The position numbers and the translations under genes were made by a program. From an uncultured Eubacteriales bacterium (lineage in GTDB: Bacteria; Bacillota; Clostridia; Christensenellales; UBA1242), in contig USTX01000001.1 in the NCBI GenBank assembly GCA_900557655.1, positions 1 to 23,701 of the forward strand: a stretch of 23,701 bases of DNA, given 5' to 3'. A model generated the notes under the pieces. The model was given only the letters and a program-made list of their open reading frames with translations. It did no database searches and had not been told where the DNA came from. Of this stretch, positions 18,101 through 23,701 are shown piece after piece (position 1 is the first letter of the stretch; every line of letters begins with the position of its first letter).

Positions 18101-18524
18101 GCTCCCAATCTTCTCTTAAACTATTTTGAGCCTCTGTTTTAAAATCAGCAGCCGTCCTAGATTTTATGATTTCTATTAACACTTTTATATGTTTAGTTGC
18201 CTTATCATATTTAATTTTATCCGGCATAAAATCATAAACGGTAAAAAAATTATCAATAATTGTATCTAAATTACTTTTGATATATAATACAGATTTTTCA
18301 AATTCTTCTAAACGATTTTCTTTTTTAAATCGCTCCATTAACTTGTCGTATGTTAGATTCTTTTTTAATGGTGTAATGAAGAAAACTTTTCTTTTAATTT
18401 TGTCAAAATTATTAAAGATAAATTCTATAATATTGTATGTTTTACCGCTCCCTGTTGGCATATCAATCAATAACAGCCCATTATCATTATCTTCAATACA
18501 ATACTTAGTTAAAATATTTTGCAT
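15147..18524 (-). CDS. SF2 helicase fused to a C-terminal PD-(D/E)xK nuclease domain
   Basis: An 1125-aa protein, probably an ATP-driven nucleic-acid translocase/nuclease of the anti-phage or restriction type. Motif I is MPTGSGKT at residues 22-29, motif II is FIDEFDSAK near 225 (DEFD variant), and motif VI is QAIGRICRT near 811. The helicase lobes are separated by a long insertion. The C-terminal 150 residues have GALGEAVGEFIL (about 1000), then KFDFYV and YIDFKNF (about 1030), which give the E...D...DxK pattern of a PD-(D/E)xK nuclease. I start at ATG 18524 because TGAGGA lies nine bases upstream and the predicted transcription start is near 18537, which would exclude the ATG at 18539. It stands alone, with no methylase or specificity gene nearby, so classic type III restriction is unlikely. 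I do not recognise a named system. Confidence 0.75.
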   Translation of the reverse strand: MQNILTKYCIEDNDNGLLLIDMPTGSGKTYNIIEFIFNNFDKIKRKVFFITPLKKNLTYDKLMERFKKENRLEEFEKSVLYIKSNLDTIIDNFFTVYDFMPDKIKYDKATKHIKVLIEIIKSRTAADFKTEAQNSLREDWEPEFRSIVENYVLFNIDGSKRNYEQRLKFIYEDASWINLLYPASMTDKAKVIFMTVDKFLSMNSTIVRPSYTIISDDIIKNSLIFIDEFDSAKENMLNSIIQNALNTKIALLDLYHAIYAGLTVCDFTKKLMTPSQYNINKKDKSYNFFNPDEIVDQIRENAEKIKDKYNLQFLHKLESNVKDNAYFMFQDHRFISVLPNQNSYLLLNTCKADKINKIIPSKSSTTEFELKDLLFDLKNFITFFQIGVGFIANNYRQLKIESKEDKNIISYDACVKTVLSEFSIEGRFLNYLTKNIVRKKKNKNITSSPLSDDLDFSCNEKGFRYYTILDSDVYDTQSKIQYVAIDDTPEKILLSVCNNAKVIGVSASSTLRTVTGNFDINYLEVRLGRLFKHLTKEERIYLKDKFEKQTCFYEKIELKTKSILVNELNCEEIINSFDSDISQAIWELFSRIEKPYDKCRYLKLFLCMKYFIEDNNQKSFLFLTNKLLRDNDKTFDFIEAKRIFNLLTQKQNISAEICALFGDIETYEQKKIEIEKKLTSGQKVMVVSSYQTLGAGQNIQYRIPKHYVEAVDYIAINDLEYSDKEKDFDSIYLDKPTNIFVNMNNDLLNEEQFIKFIYQVKMLEESGDVKEDVAYRYIKDGFEFYNKLKKTNFKTPENSLSLKLHSAKIIQQAIGRICRTKNKSPHIHIYYDEQLKTELGGVQKSYKNILINPEFKLFLNEINNNIVDNNITAYENAANVVRNESSKYISKLMNFKNDNIGKWEKLREIVLKNPTTDIPTDAIGIYLQLPNITNQYSFDVVNKKISFSKTIGEIINQENSGLNNMLLVPGVYKYFEEIGYATSFKKAKYMLTPDMFSRIYKGALGEAVGEFILRNRNIQLERIRDVTRYEKFDFYVKNTYIDFKNFSGYMDLQRNVEVEKIKNKLKECNGKNAVIINILKPKDINPEMYIDNIDGNVLIIPYLYDIEKQEFNNKALILLKNLIDL

Positions 18525-18543
18525 TTCATTTGTCCTCATTTTT

Positions 18544-18571
18544 ATTATATCATAAAACCCAAGAAAAACAA
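18544..18571 (-). promoter_or_regulatory. Extended -10 promoter of the helicase-nuclease gene
   Basis: On the minus strand TTGTTT (18571-18566), a 16-base spacer and TATAAT (18549-18544) preceded by TGA, an extended -10. The transcript would start about 13 bases before the chosen ATG. Confidence 0.65.
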
Positions 18572-18898
18572 CTATTTCGACTTTTTTTGTAACTGTGCTT
18601 CTTATATTTTTAATAAAAATATTTATAATCTAAAATCAACAACAATAATAAAATTCATATATCACCTAAAACGAATGGCAACCATACAAATATAGTCATA
18701 AATAACTGCAAGATAAAAATCAACTTAAAATATATTGCATCGACAAAAAAACAAACGCTAAAACTTGCAAATATTAAATGAAAGGATAACATAATTCACA
18801 AATAATAATTGTATATTTAGTTAAAAATTATATATTGCAGATAACGTTTTAATCAATTGCTTACTGTTTATACAATTTTTTAATTATATGACAGTATA
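18572..18898. other. AT-rich intergenic region, no gene seen
   Basis: About 330 bases of very AT-rich DNA. I looked for the missing ATPase part of the downstream DUF4143 remnant and found no recognisable AAA motif in any frame. Confidence 0.6.
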
Positions 18899-19363
18899 TT
18901 GAGCATATTTAATAAAAATATGTTTAAAATGCTTAATTTATTGATATTGGATGCCACTATGCGTAATACTATTCTTATGAAGGATGATATAACTAATGAT
19001 CTTGAAGAATTAGGAATTATTGCTGAAACCGCAGTCTATAAACATATAAAAGCTTTTTATTATAATGATAGTACAACTATCGGTTATTCCAGAGGATATA
19101 AAAAGGGTAAAGAAATTGATATTGTTGTAAAATCTTTTAAATTCCCTTCAATTTTAATAGAAGTGAAATATCGCGATCAATCAAAAATCTTAGAAACAGA
19201 CGCTATAATTACTGAAGGTAATAATAAATATCTTGGTTTAGTAATAACAAAGCGTCCTAATGATTATGGTAAATTTAGCTATGGGAATAAAAGTATATAT
19301 AAAATACCTGCACCTGCATTTTTGTACTTATTAGGTTTTGTAGAAAAACAAAGACTAGAATAA
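18899..19363 (+). pseudogene. C-terminal remnant of an AAA_14/DUF4143 ATPase
   Basis: A 154-codon frame opening at TTG, with no ribosome site. It matches the last third of the common ATPases that have an N-terminal AAA_14 domain and a C-terminal DUF4143 domain. Recognisable parts are ELGIIAETAVYKHI, the nuclease-like GKEIDIVV...ILIEVKYRD (D...ExK), LGLVITKRPNDYG and the end IPAPAFLYLLGFVEKQ. Full proteins are around 400-450 aa, so the whole ATPase half is missing. The retained domain is undamaged, which suggests a fairly recent truncation at the island's right side. Internal ATG codons (for example 18959) also lack good ribosome sites, so expression is doubtful. Confidence 0.75.
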
Positions 19364-19428
19364 ATTTGGTTAGACTAAACATGTAAACAACCTCTCCGTA
19401 TTCAAAAACCATACGCCCTGCCATTAGG

Positions 19429-19468
19429 GAGCAATCCGAACCCGCGAGTTTAGATTGCTCTTTTTTTT
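19429..19468 (+). terminator. Intrinsic terminator
   Basis: An 8-bp stem (GAGCAATC/GATTGCTC) with a 16-base loop, followed by eight T. Confidence 0.85.
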
Positions 19469-19476
19469 AGGCACGC

Positions 19477-19500
19477 AAGAACACCAACGGCGTTCTTTTT
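19477..19500 (+). terminator. Second tandem terminator and palindrome
   Basis: AAGAAC-CC/GG-GTTCTT pairs around one mismatch and ends in five T. It runs into a perfect 18-bp palindrome, TTTTGTTTTAAAACAAAA, at 19497-19514. Confidence 0.6.
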
Positions 19501-19533
19501 GTTTTAAAACAAAATTTCACTATCAATATCAGG

Positions 19534-19703
19534 TTGTTCTTTAAGTTTAAGAGTTGTTTGGACTTATTTGTGTTGTTCTTTAAGTTTAAGTTGTTTGGGC
19601 TTATTTGTGTTGCTGTTTAAGTTTAAGTTGTTTGGACTTATTTGTGTTGCCCTTTTAGTTTAAGTTGTTTGGACTTATCGCCATTTGTATTGTTCATTTA
19701 GTT
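19534..19703. repeat. Tandem repeat, about 37-bp unit, four copies plus a partial
   Basis: Copies at 19534-19572 (39 bp), 19573-19609, 19610-19646 (37 bp each), 19647-19689 (43 bp) and a partial one at 19690-19703. The core is TTTAAGTTTAAGTTGTTTGG. Each unit contains TAAGT...ACTTA (or a close variant) around TGTTTGG, a small potential stem-loop. The array ends about 15 bases before the promoter of the lipoprotein gene. There are no variable spacers, so it is not CRISPR. Confidence 0.85.
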
Positions 19704-19718
19704 AGATATGATAATTAT

Positions 19719-19748
19719 TTTACAAGTGGCTTTTTAATATGATATACT
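19719..19748 (+). promoter_or_regulatory. Promoter of the lipoprotein gene
   Basis: TTTACA (19719-19724), an 18-base spacer and TATACT (19743-19748), 22 bases before the ATG. The AAGGAGGG ribosome site is close behind. Confidence 0.6.
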
Positions 19749-19770
19749 AACAGCAGAAAAGGAGGGAAAA

Positions 19771-21306
19771 ATGGTAAAAAAGAAAACATTTTTAAAGATT
19801 GCGATATTAACGCTCTTTGTTTTTGCGCCTATACTTGCTTTGTTTACGGCTTGTGGGGGAAATGCACCAAAATATTTTTATTTCACTGTTGATGCTCTTC
19901 CTTCGCATGTTTCAGAAGTGACAGTTCAAAATATAACTGGTGGCTATGGTTCAGATAGTAAAGGAAAATTCTTGGGGAAGGGTGAAGTTGCTGAAATTAG
20001 ATTTTTTATTGAAGAAGGCTACAACCTTGGAACTTTGAAAGTTTTAAGCAATGGTGAAGAGCTCACTATTACAGAAGAAGAAGGCGAATATGCCTATAAA
20101 GCAACTTTCAAACCAACCGAAGATTTTGCAATCACATTTACTGGGGCTGTTGCACCAAAAGTTGCAAACATTCGTCTTGCAGTTGAACGCGCGATGTATC
20201 CAAGCTATCATGACAGAATTATGGTTGAAATTGACAGATATGATTTATTTGGACTTGAAAAAGGAAAAATGAATTTTACAGAGTTTAAACAGGCGGTTGA
20301 AAACATTGGAAGCTCATCTGCTCAAATAAACTATGATACGCCGATTACAGTTTCAGTTTATACGGTCGGTGCATATGATTTTGCAATTCATAAACAAAAT
20401 AGTGTTCGTATTTTGAATAATGACGGCTATACAAACATTGGTTATAATGAGAAAGTTGAAAAGATTATTGATGAAGAAAACCAAAAATACGGTTATAAAC
20501 ACACAATCAGATTTTCACAAAATAACACAATTACAATTCATGACGAAGTTAAAGAAGAATATATAATTGATTTTGTTCATGACTGGGATAAGGTTTCAAT
20601 GAATAAAGATTTATTTACTCTTTCAGTGAATGGCGAAATTCGTGCCAAAACCTCAGGTTATGATTATATTCAAGGCGTTATCAAGTTCTCAGATTTCACA
20701 GGAACGAAACTTCCTAAACTTAAAATTGATTTCCTAAAATATGCAGATGAAAATTATAAAACCTTTTATGATGCTTTAACTTTTGATCTTGCTGGAACAC
20801 AAGCACAAAGAAGCGCAGATGGCTCATACGTTGAGATTGAATTTGATAAATATTATAATTATAATTTTGAATATGATCATTATGTTGTTTCAACAAACGC
20901 GCTTGAACTTTTGAAAACGATGGATATGGTTACAGGAAAAAGCTCTCGAATTGTTGATACAATTGAAATGAATGGAGCTGAAAATATCTCACAACATGGT
21001 TCTATTGATACTCCCGAGTTGATTCAAAACAAGTGTGTTGGAAGATCAAATGAAGGGATTGTTTATTTCTTAAAAAATGAATATTTAACTTTCACAATTA
21101 ATTTTTATAGTGAAGTTGATTATGAATATATTCGCTTTGGAGAAGTTGTTGTAAAGGTTAACAGCACTGGGAACTCAGATGTTGTTGTAAAAAAAGAACA
21201 ATATGACTTTGATGGGGAAACAAAAGCAATCCGATTTACAATCACAGTAAGAGCAAGTGTTCCAACTGAAAAGATAGAATTTTTTACAAATAACCCAGAT
21301 TCTTAA
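19771..21306 (+). CDS. Surface lipoprotein of unknown function
   Basis: A 511-aa lipoprotein. The signal peptide has a basic start (MVKKKTFLK), a hydrophobic core at residues 9-24 and the lipobox-like LFTAC with Cys28, where the lipid would be attached. Residues 32-125 look like a beta-rich repeat of the divergent InlB B-repeat kind: KGEVAEIRFFIEEGYNLGTLKV..., then a Tyr/Lys strand and a TEDFAITFTG ending. The remainder is beta-rich and acidic (many Asp, Glu, Tyr) with no catalytic motif I recognise. A very strong ribosome site (GGAGGG, five bases from ATG) and promoter suggest high expression. The tandem repeat array upstream may affect its expression. The neighbours give no clear functional link. 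It may be an adhesin-like or binding protein, but that is a guess from architecture. Confidence 0.75.
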   Translation: MVKKKTFLKIAILTLFVFAPILALFTACGGNAPKYFYFTVDALPSHVSEVTVQNITGGYGSDSKGKFLGKGEVAEIRFFIEEGYNLGTLKVLSNGEELTITEEEGEYAYKATFKPTEDFAITFTGAVAPKVANIRLAVERAMYPSYHDRIMVEIDRYDLFGLEKGKMNFTEFKQAVENIGSSSAQINYDTPITVSVYTVGAYDFAIHKQNSVRILNNDGYTNIGYNEKVEKIIDEENQKYGYKHTIRFSQNNTITIHDEVKEEYIIDFVHDWDKVSMNKDLFTLSVNGEIRAKTSGYDYIQGVIKFSDFTGTKLPKLKIDFLKYADENYKTFYDALTFDLAGTQAQRSADGSYVEIEFDKYYNYNFEYDHYVVSTNALELLKTMDMVTGKSSRIVDTIEMNGAENISQHGSIDTPELIQNKCVGRSNEGIVYFLKNEYLTFTINFYSEVDYEYIRFGEVVVKVNSTGNSDVVVKKEQYDFDGETKAIRFTITVRASVPTEKIEFFTNNPDS

Positions 21307-21319
21307 TTCGCTTAATTCC

Positions 21320-21356
21320 CGATTAAATTCGTTTACTTTGCGATTAAATTCGTTTA
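21320..21356. repeat. Direct repeat, 16 bp, period 21 bp
   Basis: CGATTAAATTCGTTTA occurs at 21320-21335 and 21341-21356. A diverged related stretch (TTAATTCGCTTAATTCC) lies just before, at 21303-21319. The 21-bp spacing puts the copies on the same face of the helix. Confidence 0.7.
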
Positions 21357-21420
21357 AATCCTGATTTTGCATACCTCCCACATAAATACGATTTCCCTTA
21401 AAACAAGCAAAATAAAAAGT

Positions 21421-21457
21421 AAGGAACAATACAAACTTAATGTATTGTTCCTTTTTT
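21421..21457 (+). terminator. Terminator of the lipoprotein gene
   Basis: A 13-bp perfect stem (AAGGAACAATACA/TGTATTGTTCCTT) with a 7-base loop, then T6. An A-rich stretch on the other side could make it work in both directions. Confidence 0.9.
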
Positions 21458-21832
21458 ATAGTTAAAATTTTCATTAATAAAAAAATAATATCTTAGATGC
21501 GGGGAAAGCCCTGTGATGTCTGCGGACAGATCAAGGTGTCACCATTCACCCTCTCTCGCCTCTTCTTCCCTTCCTGCCATATTTATGTAATATTACCCGC
21601 ATCAAAACACCGCCATTCTCAGTATTTCATCTTGACGATTTCGGCTGCGGATACTTAAACTTGTTATGTTTTACACTTATAATTTAGCATACTTAAAGCA
21701 AGAAGCCAACCAATTAACAGAAAAATTTTTAATTCGACAAAATTCGCGCCTTGTGTTCAACATAATATATTTATTGTAATTGTTTTTATAATGAAAAATA
21801 TAAGCGTCTGTCAGTTCGTTTGTAGCCTTATG
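21458..21832. other. Intergenic region with a GC-richer pyrimidine tract
   Basis: About 375 bases without a supported gene. Positions 21497-21658 are GC-richer than the surroundings and hold a 53-codon frame (with CDVCG near its start) that has no ribosome site. A pyrimidine-rich run covers 21549-21578. Small inverted repeats lie at 21517-21528 and 21535-21543. The rest is AT-rich. Confidence 0.5.
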
Positions 21833-21861
21833 TTGACAAAGACAAGTCACTAGTCTATAAT
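21833..21861 (+). promoter_or_regulatory. Consensus sigma-A promoter
   Basis: TTGACA (21833-21838), exactly 17 bases, TATAAT (21856-21861): a perfect match to consensus at both hexamers. It is 15 bases upstream of the ATG at 21877. Confidence 0.9.
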
Positions 21862-21876
21862 AAACACGAGGTTAAT

Positions 21877-23701
21877 ATGGCAAAGGAAAAGAAAAAGCGA
21901 GATAAAATTGTTGATAGTAATTTTTATAAAAACGCTAAGTTTCAGGCGCTGGTGAAGGCGGTTTGTGCGGCGGCGCCAACACGCGAGGTGGCAAGCGTCA
22001 GCACGTTTAGTTATTGCAAGGGGTTTTCAAAAGAGATTGCAAAGCTTTATGCTGAAAATATCACTGACGCTAATTTATATAACGCAAGCATCAACACGCT
22101 GCGTGCCCAAAGCGCGCTTATGGACCTGTTTGAAGACTATAAAGACTGCTATCCATCGCTTACCGACTTTTCAAACTGCCTTTTTGACGAATTAAAAGAG
22201 GACGTGGCGCGCAAGTGCACCCTTACAAGCAAAAATCCACAGGCAGAATATGATTTTAATTCTCGCCAAGAATATAAAAACTCGCGCAAGTTTCGCAAGC
22301 AGATTTTTGAAATCGCGATGAACAATGGCCGCCTTGACAATGATACTCGCTGGTTTATTACGGCGCTTATGTTTACGCCAGTATTTCAGCAACTTCCGTT
22401 TTTAGAAAAGCTTAACAATGCGGTTTTAAGCGATAGTGAAGTTGATTCGGGCAAGAAAACGTATGACGAAAAACTTACCGAGATTATAACAAAGCTTTTA
22501 AATTCGCGCTCAATTTTAACCACTACCAGCATTTTTGGCCAACAGATTAACATTAACACCGACAGATTTTTAGGGCGCGAGAAAGGCTTTGAAGACATCC
22601 CAGACCACCTTAAGGTTTTGGGCTTTCTTGAAAATTTTAACGCGCTTACTGATGAAGATTCTGCAAAAAATGACCTGTTTTTTGACGGGTTTAGATTTTT
22701 TGATAAAAACCTTAACGCCACTACGCCAAACGCGCGCACCATTCCACATATTTTGAAATTTTCAACCGAACGTGCCAACCAGTCAAGCCTGTGCTTTAAC
22801 GAAAAATATGCCCGCGCACTTATGATGGCACACAAAACACCCGTAAAAAATAAAGATGGCGAAAACATCGTTTACAGATTCACCAAAAATGACGACAATG
22901 GCAAGCAAATTAAGGTTGAAAAACGGCTTTATGAACTATCCGACGTTAAAGGCAACCCTATTGGCGAAGAACACGGGTATTTTTGCACGGTTTATCAAGA
23001 CTATACAGGCAGTGACGCGTGCGACTTTTCGCTTTTTTATATCTGCGACCCCGAAGGGAACTACCCTATTCAACTGGCGCGCCTTGATATGGTTTCAAAA
23101 GAAACAACATTTGCTTCTGGCAAAGATAAAAACGGAAATAATCTATACAAAACGGAAGTAGCCAGCCACAACCAGCGTGGCAATGAAAATATTAAAACAT
23201 ATTTGCATCTGCATACTTACAATCTTATCGACGCCGTTGTTAAAAACCCAAATAAAAAAGCCGAACTTGGCAAAATGGATATATCCTTTAACTTTAACTC
23301 AGGCGCTCCTCTTGACTTTCATGACGCGCAAGGCCTTTTTGAAGAAATAATTTTGCCCGAACATGCGCCCTATAACAATTCATACAAACGCCCTAAACTT
23401 ACCGATATTAAAGACTTAAATAATGGTAATAATCGTTATGGCCATCTTATGGAACTTGGAAGAATGATGTTTATGGATCCCGAAACCATTTACAGAAAAG
23501 CAGAAGAAAAAGATATTCCGAGAATCCTGGAATTGTTAGGGCAGGTGCTGCAGATTCATGCAGATATAAGGCCTGATATTTTTATTCCAGCCACAACAAA
23601 ATATAAGACAGACGAATTGGCAGAGCTTCTGAAAAACGAAGAAAAGCCAATATATGTTGCAACGGATGAGGCTGATGTTTGTGTGGGGTATGCATTTTGT
23701 C
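21877..23701 (+). CDS. Large protein of unknown function running in frame into a GNAT-like segment (3' end cut)
   Basis: I read 608 codons from ATG 21877, open at the right edge. GAGG five bases upstream and a consensus promoter support the start. Residues 1 to about 530 are soluble, with a basic first ten residues, many Asn/Asp/Phe, and no signal peptide or motif I recognise. From about residue 538 the frame reads IYRKAEEKDIPRILELLGQ, then KPIYVATDEADVCVGYAFC at the edge, which is the typical N-terminal half of a GNAT N-acetyltransferase. Codon use changes there too (more CTG, TTG, AGA/AGG and GAT; fewer CTT and CGC). GNAT genes of this kind usually begin a few residues before IYRKAEE, and ATG codons at 23464-23475 could be that start. 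So this is either a true fusion or a join of two sequences near 23475. Confidence 0.6.
   Translation, partial: MAKEKKKRDKIVDSNFYKNAKFQALVKAVCAAAPTREVASVSTFSYCKGFSKEIAKLYAENITDANLYNASINTLRAQSALMDLFEDYKDCYPSLTDFSNCLFDELKEDVARKCTLTSKNPQAEYDFNSRQEYKNSRKFRKQIFEIAMNNGRLDNDTRWFITALMFTPVFQQLPFLEKLNNAVLSDSEVDSGKKTYDEKLTEIITKLLNSRSILTTTSIFGQQININTDRFLGREKGFEDIPDHLKVLGFLENFNALTDEDSAKNDLFFDGFRFFDKNLNATTPNARTIPHILKFSTERANQSSLCFNEKYARALMMAHKTPVKNKDGENIVYRFTKNDDNGKQIKVEKRLYELSDVKGNPIGEEHGYFCTVYQDYTGSDACDFSLFYICDPEGNYPIQLARLDMVSKETTFASGKDKNGNNLYKTEVASHNQRGNENIKTYLHLHTYNLIDAVVKNPNKKAELGKMDISFNFNSGAPLDFHDAQGLFEEIILPEHAPYNNSYKRPKLTDIKDLNNGNNRYGHLMELGRMMFMDPETIYRKAEEKDIPRILELLGQVLQIHADIRPDIFIPATTKYKTDELAELLKNEEKPIYVATDEADVCVGYAFC

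Noticed and set aside
15147..18524. Res subunit of a type III restriction system.
   Set aside because: No Mod methylase gene is adjacent and the C-terminal arrangement differs; only the general helicase-nuclease plan is shared.
19396..19405. CTCTCCG near 19400 as a possible attR copy of the tRNA-Ser 3' end.
   Set aside because: Only 7 bases match; this is expected by chance and serine recombinases rarely target tRNA ends.
19534..19703. Regular repeats that could be a CRISPR array.
   Set aside because: Units abut each other without variable spacers and there is no cas gene in the window.
21497..21658. A 53-codon frame beginning MRGKPCDVCG as a small zinc-binding protein.
   Set aside because: No ribosome site, only one Cys pair, and the second half does not look like a folded protein.

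Overview
The window looks like part of a low-to-moderate GC Bacillota (Clostridia-type) chromosome, probably from an uncultured lineage, perhaps gut-associated. This rests on AGGAGG-type ribosome sites, sigma-A promoters, SipW-type (ER-type) signal peptidases paired with TasA-like secreted proteins, and a serine recombinase of the Firmicutes type. I cannot name the species from sequence alone.

Layout. (1) Positions 1-6561, all minus strand and of moderate GC, form a cell-surface region. It holds a GT87-like polytopic glycosyltransferase (cut by the left edge), a TasA-like secreted protein, a SipW-like signal peptidase, a membrane-anchored protein with a TasA-like ectodomain, a small HEPN-like protein, a second TasA-like protein and a second SipW-like peptidase. 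That last peptidase carries a long Ala/Lys-rich tail with an AT-hook-like motif. (2) A non-coding stretch is followed by tRNA-Ser(UGA) at 7221-7308 and two terminators. (3) About 7440-19370 is a markedly AT-rich accessory island. It carries a 1394-aa Avs-like STAND NTPase with a nuclease-like N-terminus, a retron (reverse transcriptase plus a candidate msr-msd RNA that I could fold by eye), a decayed large serine recombinase, an SF2 helicase-nuclease fusion of about 1125 aa, and the C-terminal remnant of a DUF4143 ATPase. (4) From 19370 come two terminators, a 37-bp tandem repeat, a 511-aa lipoprotein, an unexplained pyrimidine-rich stretch, and a long ORF behind a consensus promoter. That ORF runs in frame into a GNAT acetyltransferase-like segment at the right edge.

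How it fits together. In the surface region each SipW-like peptidase lies directly upstream of a TasA-like protein that is its likely substrate, so this is probably a duplicated fibre or matrix secretion module. The island is a defence island: three unrelated anti-phage-type systems lie side by side with mobile-element debris.

The most striking system is the retron at 11979-13465. Its RT has both retron hallmarks (NAxxH and VTG). A 17-bp a1/a2 stem brackets a 138-nt structured leader that starts at the predicted transcription start of a near-consensus promoter. A C-terminal HEPN-like domain is fused to the RT and may be the effector. The RT frame is broken by a single -1 event at an A-run followed directly by a stop codon, which could be a recent mutation, a sequencing error or programmed slippage.
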